From: an uncultured Clostridia bacterium
GTDB lineage: Bacteria; Bacillota; Clostridia; TANB77; CAG-508
NCBI GenBank assembly: GCA_944393455.1
Contig: CALYAH010000024.1
Span: 1-15,922, forward strand
Direction: 5' to 3'
Length of the DNA stretch: 15,922 bases
Both the position numbers and the translations under genes were made by a program. The notes under the pieces are model-generated. The model was not told the origin of the DNA, ran no database searches, and was given only the letters and a program-made list of their open reading frames with translations. Position 1 is the first letter of the stretch. The number at the start of each line of letters is the position of its first letter. Shown in pieces: positions 1 to 5,877 of this stretch.

Positions 1-23
1 TATCTAACTTTTATTTATAAAAT

Positions 24-113
24 GGAGATGTACCCAAGTGGTGAAGGGGACTGTTTGCTAAACAGTTAGGTCCCGAAAGGGGCGCGGAGGTTCGAACCCT
101 CTCATCTCCGCCA
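24..113 (+). tRNA. tRNA-Ser (anticodon GCU)
   Basis: This gene decodes the serine codons AGC and AGU. The acceptor stem GGAGATG (24-30) pairs with CATCTCC (103-109), followed by discriminator G110 and an encoded CCA at 111-113. The anticodon stem ACTGT/ACAGT (50-54 with 62-66) closes the loop TTGCTAA, which gives anticodon GCT at 57-59. A long variable arm (about 68-84, with a TCCC/GGGG-type stem) identifies a class II tRNA, as expected for serine. The T arm contains GGTTCGAACCC. It is the only RNA gene seen in the window. tRNA genes are common integration sites for mobile elements, but no integrase or second copy of the tRNA 3' end is visible here. Confidence 0.97.
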
Positions 114-165
114 AAAATAAAGGCCTAGAAATATTAATATTTCTAGACTTTTATTTTGTTTTTTT
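114..165 (+). terminator. Intrinsic terminator after tRNA-Ser
   Basis: A perfect 22-base palindrome lies at 125-146 (CTAGAAATATT followed by its reverse complement). It is flanked by an A-rich left side and a T-rich right side (149-165). The outer AAAATAAAG and CTTTTATTTT arms can extend the stem. The position directly after the tRNA CCA and the T tract fit a Rho-independent terminator. It probably isolates the tRNA from the pilin genes downstream. Confidence 0.85.
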
Positions 166-210
166 ACATCGACAAAATTATACAAAAAATCATAAAAAAA
201 TTTGAAAAAG

Positions 211-239
211 TTGAAAAAAGTTTTTTTATAAGATATAAT
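211..239 (+). promoter_or_regulatory. Sigma-A-type promoter for the pilin genes
   Basis: TTGAAA at 211-216 (5 of 6 to the TTGACA consensus) is separated by exactly 17 bases from a perfect TATAAT at 234-239. Transcription would begin near 246, giving a leader of about 26 bases before the first pilin ATG at 272. A weaker ribosome binding site, AGTAGGT, lies at 258-264. The surrounding A/T tracts would favour strong transcription. The promoter is inferred from sequence only. Confidence 0.8.
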
Positions 240-271
240 AATGTTAATAGAAAGAAAGTAGGTAAATTGTT

Positions 272-652
272 ATGTTTAAAAAAGGAAAAATTTTAAAAAT
301 AGCCTTTTTGATAATAGCTGTATTTATAATTTTATATACTTTTTTTGTACCAGAATCATTGGCAACTACTTTTAACACTAACACATATGCACCAACAAGT
401 ACAACAGACGCAAGTAATGCTTCTGAAATACAAAGAATAGGTAATATTGCTATTGGTGCGGTTAGAGCGGTTGCTTCAATTGTCTCAGTAATTGTTTTGA
501 TTGTAATGGGTATAAAATATTTATTAGGAAGTGTAGAAGAAAAAGCAGAGTATAAAAAGACAATGTTCCCATATGTTATAGGAGCTCTGTTAGTATTTTC
601 AATTAATATTATAATTGAAATTGTAATTGGAGTAGCAAAAGGTATCTTATAA
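272..652 (+). CDS. VirB2/TrbC-like T4SS pilin, copy 1
   Basis: This 126-residue exported protein has the layout of a T4SS major pilin. An N-terminal signal peptide with basic residues and a hydrophobic core ends at SLA (29-31), so cleavage probably leaves about 95 residues. A short polar Thr/Ser/Asn stretch follows, then two hydrophobic segments (about 60-85 and 100-120). They are joined by a charged loop with the signature GIKYLLGS, EEKAEYKK, then PYVIGALLVF. This core is nearly shared with the third and fourth pilins. VirB2/TrbC pilins are inserted in the membrane as such hairpins and polymerise into the conjugative pilus or channel. It is the first gene after the promoter at 211-239 and is followed 21 bases later by pilin 2. 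Family membership is inferred from topology and context; a related pilin-like conjugal transfer family is equally possible. Confidence 0.78.
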   Translation: MFKKGKILKIAFLIIAVFIILYTFFVPESLATTFNTNTYAPTSTTDASNASEIQRIGNIAIGAVRAVASIVSVIVLIVMGIKYLLGSVEEKAEYKKTMFPYVIGALLVFSINIIIEIVIGVAKGIL

Positions 653-673
653 TTTGATTTAAGGAGAAAAATT

Positions 674-1273
674 ATGAAAAAAAAGAAAGTAGTAATTACA
701 TTGATTATAACAAGTATAATTGTATTGATTAATATAAGTAAAGTGTATGCTTCTTCAGAAGAGTGGAGTAATTTAGAAATAGCATATAAAGTAGCTGCTA
801 CAAATAGTTCAGTATATAATCCAAATACTGGTAAAGGTGGCTCTTCAAACACGACAAATTCATCAACAGGCGGTTCTTCAAACACAACAACCCCATCAAC
901 AGGCGGTTCTTCAGGAACGGGGGGGTCTTCAGGAACAGGTGGCTCATCAGGTAGTACAACATCTACACCAAACACACCAGATGGTGTTATGCAAAGTGCA
1001 AAAGATTTTATTACAAGAGGAGAAAGCTCAGCACATATAAATGAAAGCGAATTAAGTTCAACTTCGAATTTTTTGTATAATTTGTTATTAGGGATAGGAA
1101 TAGTTGTAGCAGTCATTGTAGGGATAATATTAGGAATGAAATATATGGTAGGATCTACAGAAGAACAGGCAGATATAAAACAAATGTTAATTCCTTATAT
1201 TGTTGGATGTTTTGTTGTATTTGGAGCATTTGGAATTTGGAAAATAGCAGTAAATATCTTGTTGAACATGTAA
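674..1273 (+). CDS. VirB2-like pilin with Gly/Ser-rich repeat insert, copy 2
   Basis: This 199-residue protein keeps the pilin plan: a signal peptide ending at VYA (24-26) and a C-terminal two-helix hairpin with GMKYMVGSTEEQADIKQ and PYIVGCFVVFG. It differs by a long hydrophilic insert. Residues about 55-94 consist of GGSS-based repeats (two 11-residue then three 6-residue units), followed by a polar segment containing the only charge-rich pre-hairpin region in the set. The hairpin is the most diverged of the four (Q for K in the EEKAEYKK motif, plus a Cys). The ribosome binding site AAGGAGA lies at 661-667. The insert resembles a flexible linker that could hold an extracellular segment away from the membrane. 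I infer a minor, specialised pilin or tip or adaptor subunit, but a non-pilin membrane role cannot be excluded. A run of seven G lies inside the repeat. Confidence 0.72.
   Translation: MKKKKVVITLIITSIIVLINISKVYASSEEWSNLEIAYKVAATNSSVYNPNTGKGGSSNTTNSSTGGSSNTTTPSTGGSSGTGGSSGTGGSSGSTTSTPNTPDGVMQSAKDFITRGESSAHINESELSSTSNFLYNLLLGIGIVVAVIVGIILGMKYMVGSTEEQADIKQMLIPYIVGCFVVFGAFGIWKIAVNILLNM
836..955 (+). repeat. Tandem repeats encoding GGSS units, with G7 tract
   Basis: Two 33-base units (836-868 and 869-901) are followed by three 18-base units (902-919, 920-937, 938-955), each starting with a GGNGGNTCNTCA-like core. They encode GGSSNTTNSST, GGSSNTTTPST, then GGSSGT, GGSSGT and GGSSGS, all in frame. 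The block is much more GC-rich than its surroundings. The junction of the third and fourth units makes a run of seven G at 919-925. In-frame unit gain or loss would change only linker length, whereas slippage in the G tract would shift the frame. Confidence 0.9.
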
Positions 1274-1287
1274 AAGTAGGTGATTGA

Positions 1288-1641
1288 ATGAAAAAAAGTA
1301 TAAAAATTTTAATAATAATAGTATTGATTTTTATTATCTTAGGAAATATAATTAATGTAGATGCTTTTTCTGTGGGGAATATGACTGGAACTGCTTTACC
1401 TCAAGATGACCAAGCAGCTGTGGATAGAGTAGGACAAGGTATAATTAAAGTTATTTCTACAATTGGCTCTATATGTTCAGTTATAGTATTAGTAATAATA
1501 GGTATAAAATATATGTTAGGAAGCACAGAAGAAAAAGCAGAATATAAGAAAACTTTATTTCCATATGTTATTGGTGCATTCTTAGTGTTTGGAGCATCAG
1601 TAATAGCTAGTGCTATTTATAATATTGCAATTAATTTATAA
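1288..1641 (+). CDS. VirB2/TrbC-like T4SS pilin, copy 3
   Basis: This 117-residue pilin-like protein has a signal peptide (basic start, Ile/Leu-rich core) with likely cleavage after VDA (24-26), leaving about 91 residues. The mature part begins with a short polar segment. It then has the hairpin core GIKYMLGSTEEKAEYKK, followed by PYVIGAFLVFG, almost identical to copies 1 and 4. The start ATG at 1288 has AGTAGGTG at 1275-1282 as a ribosome binding site, and the gap from pilin 2 is only 14 bases, so the two are probably cotranscribed. As for the other copies, the expected role is an inner-membrane hairpin that is extracted and polymerised by the T4SS. Of the four, it is closest to copy 4, including the segment with STIGS just before the first helix, which suggests a relatively recent duplication. 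Confidence 0.78.
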   Translation: MKKSIKILIIIVLIFIILGNIINVDAFSVGNMTGTALPQDDQAAVDRVGQGIIKVISTIGSICSVIVLVIIGIKYMLGSTEEKAEYKKTLFPYVIGAFLVFGASVIASAIYNIAINL

Positions 1642-1662
1642 TTGTAGTATAATAAATATAAT
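1625..1662 (+). promoter_or_regulatory. Possible internal promoter for pilin 4
   Basis: TTGCAA at 1625-1630 (inside the end of pilin 3) is followed after 17 bases by a perfect TATAAT at 1648-1653. A second TATAAT follows at 1657-1662. The 94-base gap before pilin 4 is the only long gap within the pilin set, which supports separate transcription. The -35 match is only 4 of 6, and chance TATAAT matches are common in AT-rich DNA. Confidence 0.45.
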
Positions 1663-1701
1663 GTTAAGTTATTAAAGTTCTTTGTTTTAACATTGCAAAG
1701 A
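1660..1701 (+). promoter_or_regulatory. Overlapping inverted repeats in the leader of pilin 4
   Basis: AATGTTAA at 1660-1667 pairs with TTAACATT at 1687-1694. A competing hairpin pairs TCTTTG (1679-1684) with CAAAGA (1696-1701). The two overlap and cannot form together. No T tract follows, so this is not a typical terminator. It may be a processing, stability or leader structure for pilin 4 mRNA, or chance pairing in AT-rich sequence. Confidence 0.35.
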
Positions 1702-1735
1702 GAAAAATAAAAAATAAAAGAAAAGGAGAAAGAAT

Positions 1736-2104
1736 ATGAAAATGAAAAAAATATCTAAAATCATAGTTATGATATTAATAGCATTTATGTTAGTAGCTAA
1801 TATAGTACCAGTTTTTGCAGCATCATCAGCAGCAGATCCAAGCAAATATACAGGTGCAGGTTCAAATGCCGATACTACTAAGATTGATAGCTTAGGACAA
1901 GATATAGTAAAAATAGTTAGTACAATAGGTTCTGTTGTATCAGTAATTGTGTTAATTGTTTTAGGTATTAAATACATGATGGGTAGTGCAGAGGAAAAAG
2001 CAGAATACAAAAAGACTTTATTACCTTACATAATTGGTGCTGCTTTAGTATTCGCAGCTTCTACAATAGCTAGTGTTGTATTCAACTTTGCTAACTCAAT
2101 CTAA
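1736..2104 (+). CDS. VirB2/TrbC-like T4SS pilin, copy 4
   Basis: This 122-residue pilin-like protein has a signal peptide ending at VFA (26-28), leaving about 94 residues. The mature N-terminus is a short Ala/Ser/Asp-rich segment. Two hydrophobic helices follow, flanking GIKYMMGSAEEKAEYKK and PYIIGAALVFAAS. It has the best ribosome binding site of the pilin set (AAGGAGA at 1723-1729, 6 bases before the ATG), a small-residue-rich mature form and a possible private promoter. On that basis I infer that it may be the most abundant, main structural pilin, but the sequence cannot prove this. An alternative ATG two codons downstream (1742) would make little difference. It is directly followed by the strong terminator at 2121-2173, which closes the pilin unit. 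Confidence 0.78.
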   Translation: MKMKKISKIIVMILIAFMLVANIVPVFAASSAADPSKYTGAGSNADTTKIDSLGQDIVKIVSTIGSVVSVIVLIVLGIKYMMGSAEEKAEYKKTLLPYIIGAALVFAASTIASVVFNFANSI

Positions 2105-2120
2105 TATGTACATAACTAAG

Positions 2121-2173
2121 AAATATAAAAAAGAGATCCAACTCAAAAAGGGTTGGATTTCTTTTTTATATTT
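2121..2173 (+). terminator. Strong intrinsic terminator closing the pilin unit
   Basis: A 22-base arm at 2121-2142 pairs with 2152-2173 with a single G-T wobble, around a 9-base loop (2143-2151). The GC-containing core is ATCCAAC/GTTGGAT. The right arm carries TTTCTTTTTT and the left arm is A-rich, so it could work in both directions. It lies 17 bases after pilin 4 and uncouples pilin transcription from the channel genes. Confidence 0.93.
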
Positions 2174-2344
2174 TAAAAGTTAAAAAACTCTTTAACCTTC
2201 GGAGACAAGAGTTTAAGCCTTCTATTACAAAAATATTACATTTTGATTAAATATGAAAAAACTAGTGAAAAAGGTCGCTTTTTAAAAAGAAATCTGTTAT
2301 AATAGATATAATGAAATATTAGAGCAAAAAAGGAGGAAAAGACG
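2174..2344 (+). promoter_or_regulatory. Promoter and leader region of the channel operon
   Basis: TGTTATAAT (2295-2303) is an extended -10 element with perfect TATAAT at 2298-2303. The -35 position 17 bases upstream (TCGCTT, 2275-2280) is weak. A second TATAAT lies at 2307-2312. Upstream, AAACTCTT (2185-2192) and AAGAGTTT (2207-2214) form an 8-base inverted repeat with a 14-base loop, which may be an operator or an RNA hairpin; no regulator gene is nearby. A strong AAGGAGG ribosome binding site (2330-2336) precedes the PrgI-like start. No coding sequence is apparent in this gap. Confidence 0.65.
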
Positions 2345-2692
2345 ATGCAAATTCATGAGATACCAAGAAATTATAAAGGAGAGAGTAGAATATTATATAT
2401 CTTTTCTATAAAAGCACTAGCATATACAGGGATAGGAGCTGTTATTGGATGGTTCTTTTATCTTATATTTAATTTGTTAGGAATGCAGACAATAGGAATT
2501 GGAATTGTAATATTTTTAGGAACGATTGGTTTTTGCATTGGTACTTTTAAAATGCCTGATAGTAAAAAGTTTAAAATTACAGAAAAAACTGGTGGAGAGG
2601 CAATTGATGATGTTATAAAAAGATGGATTATGTTTAAAAGAGGAAAGAATAAAGTTTACGTTTATTTGAAGGAGGAAACAAAAGATGAGTAA
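2345..2692 (+). CDS. PrgI family / VirB3-like T4SS membrane protein
   Basis: This 115-residue protein opens with MQIHEIPRNYKGES, resembling the conserved start of PrgI-family proteins, which pair a short cytoplasmic N-terminus with two membrane helices. Here the helices lie at about 24-46 and 49-68. A cytoplasmic basic tail follows, ending in KRWIMFKRGKNKVYVY. In Gram-positive conjugation systems this small protein occupies the VirB3 position, usually just upstream of VirB4, and is thought to anchor that ATPase to the channel. The position here, just before a VirB4-N-like protein and VirB4, matches. It overlaps the next gene by 8 bases, suggesting translational coupling. Confidence 0.72.
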   Translation: MQIHEIPRNYKGESRILYIFSIKALAYTGIGAVIGWFFYLIFNLLGMQTIGIGIVIFLGTIGFCIGTFKMPDSKKFKITEKTGGEAIDDVIKRWIMFKRGKNKVYVYLKEETKDE

Positions 2693-3926
2693 TGATGAAA
2701 TAACAAATCTGCTTACAGTAATATTAATAGCAATGATTGTTATATTGTTTATTTTAGTAGTTGTATATTTAGTATTAAGGATAAAAACGAATAAGCCACA
2801 AAAAAGAGAGGAAAAAACAAAACTAGATTCTAAACAGACTTCTAAACAAAGTGAAATTACCACATATAATAAACAATCTATTTTTTCATTCATGAAATTT
2901 GATAAAATAGAAGATAACATGATTGTAAGGAGAAATGGTAATAAATTCCTAATGGTAATTGAATGTCAAGGAATAAACTATGACTTAATGTCTGGTTTAG
3001 AAAAAAATAGTGTAGAACAAGGATTCTTACAATTCTTAAACACATTAAGATATCCAATACAAATTTATGTACAAACAAGAACAGTTAATTTAGAAAGTGG
3101 AATTATTAAATACAAAGAAAGAGTAAAAGAAATTCAAGATAGATTAATAAAAAAACAAATGGAACTTAACAGGAAAGAAAGCCTAGGTTATGCACTACAA
3201 GATATAAATAAAGCAAGATTAGATGTTACTAGAGAAAGAAACTTATATGAATATGGAATTGATATTATTAATAATACAGAAAAAATGAGTTTAAATAAAA
3301 ATATTTTAAGAAAACATTATTATGTAATTATTGATTACGTACCAGAAGAAATTAATACAAATAGTTTTGGCAAAGAAGAAATTTCAAGTATGGCATTCTC
3401 AGAATTATATACAAAAGCACAATCAATTATTAATGCCTTGGCAGTTTGTGGGGTGAATGGAAAAATATTAAACTCAGAAGAGCTAGCGGAATTATTATAT
3501 GTAGCATATAACAGAGATGAATCAGAAGTATATGACTTAGAAAAAGCCTTGAATGCAGGATATGATGAACTATACTCAACAGCAGAAGATGTTCTAGATA
3601 AAAGAATGAAAGAACTAGACAAAAAAGTAGAGTACGAAGCAAAAAAATTAGCAAATGAAACAGTAATGGAAGTTATGGAAGAAAGAGAAAATGCAAGAAG
3701 AGTAAAACAACAAGAAGCAGAAATGGATGAGTTAATAAGACAGATGGCTAGTTATATGGTAGAAGAAAATGAAAGTCTTATTGGTAAAGATGTAGCAGAT
3801 GCTGCTAAAAGCAAAATAAATGGAGAAGAAAAAGTAGAAGAAGAGACAGTTAAAACAACAACAAGAAGAAGAGGTAGAAAAAAGAAAATAACTAAAGAGG
3901 AGGAGGGTATTAATGAAGAAGAATAA
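2685..3926 (+). CDS. Membrane-anchored VirB4 N-terminal-domain-like protein, no ATPase domain
   Basis: This 413-residue protein has one membrane helix (about 9-32), a basic linker, and then a region (about 64-285) resembling the N-terminal domain of VirB4/TraC ATPases. Features include the IEDNMIVRRNGNKFLMVIEC strand pattern, GINYDLMS, FLNTLRYPIQIYVQTR, the YYVIIDYVP strand and the EELAELLYVAYNRDES element. No Walker A or B motif follows. The rest is a charged, probably coiled-coil region (about 300-360), ending in a very basic patch (RRRGRKKK, 394-401) and an acidic tail. It overlaps PrgI upstream by 8 bases and VirB4 downstream by 14 bases, so all three are probably made in coupled fashion. 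I infer a membrane adaptor for VirB4 or a structural partner of its N-terminal domain. The fold is inferred by eye, and the basic patch could bind nucleic acid or phospholipid. Confidence 0.6.
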   Translation: MSNDEITNLLTVILIAMIVILFILVVVYLVLRIKTNKPQKREEKTKLDSKQTSKQSEITTYNKQSIFSFMKFDKIEDNMIVRRNGNKFLMVIECQGINYDLMSGLEKNSVEQGFLQFLNTLRYPIQIYVQTRTVNLESGIIKYKERVKEIQDRLIKKQMELNRKESLGYALQDINKARLDVTRERNLYEYGIDIINNTEKMSLNKNILRKHYYVIIDYVPEEINTNSFGKEEISSMAFSELYTKAQSIINALAVCGVNGKILNSEELAELLYVAYNRDESEVYDLEKALNAGYDELYSTAEDVLDKRMKELDKKVEYEAKKLANETVMEVMEERENARRVKQQEAEMDELIRQMASYMVEENESLIGKDVADAAKSKINGEEKVEEETVKTTTRRRGRKKKITKEEEGINEEE

Positions 3927-5862
3927 AAAAACACATGAAGAACAAGCTTATAAATCAGAACCAGAACAAGAGATTTTAAGAAAAAAGACAATAAAAGATT
4001 TAATAGCTCCATCTGGTATTGATGCTTCTAATATAGATCATTTAGAAATCATATCTAATACAAAAAGATATGCAAGAAGTTTCTTTGTATCAACTCTTCC
4101 TAGAATGTGTACTTTTCCAGAATTGCTTAGGGATATGTATTTATTTGGAGATATTAATACTTCAATTTATATTCATCCGGTAAAAGAGGAAAAGTCACAA
4201 AATGATTTAAATAGAGTTATTAATGAATTAGAAACAGAAAGAATTGTAGCAGCTGATAGAGGAAACATCAATAGAGAAAGTACTATTACGCAAAAAAGAT
4301 TTGAGGCAGAAAAATTAAGAGATGAAATTGCAGCAGGTTTTAATAAATTATATGAAGCAACTATTGTTTCAACTTTGTTTGCTTATACCTTAGAAGATTT
4401 AGACAGATATACTAAAATGTTAGCATCTGAAATGTCAAAAACATTAGTAGGTATAAAAAGTGCTTGGGGAATACAAGAAGAGGCATTTCAATCTAACTTA
4501 CCATTAATGAATAATCAAATTAGTAAAAGTCATACATTTGATAGAAATTCTATGGGTACGGTATTTCCTTTTACAACTTCAGAAATTGGACATCCATCAG
4601 GAGTACCATTAGGATTTAACAAACAAACAGGAACACCAATTCTTTTTGATAATTTCCATAGTTCATTAACCAACTATAATATGGTTATATTTGCTAAATC
4701 AGGAGCTGGAAAATCTGTAACGATGAAAACTTTAGTATCAAGGTCATCTGTACTAATGGGAATTGAAAGTTTAGCATTAGATGCTGAAGGTGAATATACA
4801 GTTGTGGCAGAGAGTTTAGGAGGCATCAATGTAGTAATAAGTCCTACTTCTAAAACAATTATTAATATTTTTGATATAGAAACAGAAACAATTAAAGATG
4901 AAATTACAGGTAAAGATAGAATTGTTTTAAATGTAGAAAACAAAGTAGAAGACGTAACGCAAGGATTGCTTACAATGGCAAAGGGAAGTACTAGAAGTAC
5001 AGAAGTTAATGAGTTAACTAAGCAAATTATTGCAGAGACAGTAGCAGAAGAATATGCAGCTCTTGGAATTACAAGTAATCCTAATAGTTTATATGAACAA
5101 AATAGTAGAGACATTGTAAGAGGCGAAATTCTTTCTAAACAAAAGAAGAAAATGCCAACAATTGGTAGCTGGTATAGAAGATTACAAGCAAAAGCAAAAG
5201 ATAATAATAATCCAGATTATCAATATCATTATAGTTATTTACTAAAAGTTATGAAACAATATATTAGAGAATATGATGGTCAAATGGCATATTTTGATGG
5301 ACAATCTACTTTTGAACTTTTAGAAGGGGCACCTTTTATAAACTTAGATATATCACAACTAGAAGAAAGATTTGCAAGACCACTTGCACAACAAATATTA
5401 CTTTCTTGGATTTGGGAGAAGTTTGTTAAGAAAAATAGTGAGGATAGAAAAAAGGCTACTCAAAAGAGAGTTTTGGTAGACGAGGCGTGGATGTTACTTC
5501 CTTATCCAGAAGCAGTAGACTTTTTAAACAAAATGGCTAGACGTGCTAGAAAAAGAAATGTATCTTTAGCAATTATTTCTCAAAGATTTCAAGATTTCTA
5601 TGAGAAGCCAGAGGCACAAGCAGTTTTAACTTCTTCTGATACTAAATTATTTTTAGCACAAGATAAGTCTGAAATACAATACTTAAAAGAGGTATTTAAA
5701 CTTTCAGAAGGAGAAGCTAACTTCTTAGTTACATGCCAAAGAGGAGAAGGCTTATTGAAAGTAGGCGGAGATACGGCAATATTAAAAATAACACCAACGA
5801 GAAAAGAATTTGAGTTTGTTGAAACAAATTTAAATCAATTAGCAAGAATTAAAAAGAACTAA
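3913..5862 (+). CDS. virB4: VirB4/TraC-type T4SS ATPase
   Basis: This 649-residue protein is the cytoplasmic ATPase that powers pilus assembly and substrate translocation in T4SSs. An N-terminal adaptor domain (about 30-235, including IAPSGIDASNIDHLEI) precedes a RecA-like motor domain. Walker A is AKSGAGKS (261-268). Walker B is VLVDEAW (520-526), followed by the arginine-rich ARRARKRNVSLAIISQR region (about 543-559), as in this family. The length is normal for Gram-positive VirB4. The ribosome binding site GAGGAGG lies at 3899-3905 within the end of the preceding gene, with a 14-base overlap. No VirB11 or VirD4 homologue is in the window, so this is the only T4SS motor visible. The gene symbol denotes the family, not a proven orthologue. 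Confidence 0.93.
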   Translation: MKKNKKTHEEQAYKSEPEQEILRKKTIKDLIAPSGIDASNIDHLEIISNTKRYARSFFVSTLPRMCTFPELLRDMYLFGDINTSIYIHPVKEEKSQNDLNRVINELETERIVAADRGNINRESTITQKRFEAEKLRDEIAAGFNKLYEATIVSTLFAYTLEDLDRYTKMLASEMSKTLVGIKSAWGIQEEAFQSNLPLMNNQISKSHTFDRNSMGTVFPFTTSEIGHPSGVPLGFNKQTGTPILFDNFHSSLTNYNMVIFAKSGAGKSVTMKTLVSRSSVLMGIESLALDAEGEYTVVAESLGGINVVISPTSKTIINIFDIETETIKDEITGKDRIVLNVENKVEDVTQGLLTMAKGSTRSTEVNELTKQIIAETVAEEYAALGITSNPNSLYEQNSRDIVRGEILSKQKKKMPTIGSWYRRLQAKAKDNNNPDYQYHYSYLLKVMKQYIREYDGQMAYFDGQSTFELLEGAPFINLDISQLEERFARPLAQQILLSWIWEKFVKKNSEDRKKATQKRVLVDEAWMLLPYPEAVDFLNKMARRARKRNVSLAIISQRFQDFYEKPEAQAVLTSSDTKLFLAQDKSEIQYLKEVFKLSEGEANFLVTCQRGEGLLKVGGDTAILKITPTRKEFEFVETNLNQLARIKKN

Positions 5863-5877
5863 ATTGGAGGTAACTTT

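Noticed and set aside
24..113. tRNA-Ser as the attachment site of an integrated element
   Set aside because: No second copy of the tRNA 3' end, no integrase and no excisionase in the window. It cannot be supported without more flanking sequence.
836..955. CRISPR-like array
   Set aside because: The repeats are in-frame coding units without distinct spacers, and no cas genes are present anywhere in the window.
837..1040. Alternative + frame through the repeat region (Gln/His-rich)
   Set aside because: No ribosome binding site and only low-complexity content. It is relevant only as the frame entered if the G7 tract loses one G.
244..1116. Long open frame on the minus strand with Pro/Glu/Val repeats, opposite pilins 1 and 2
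   Set aside because: It lies antisense to two well-supported pilin genes with signal peptides and ribosome binding sites. Its repeats are just the reverse reading of the GGSS repeat DNA.
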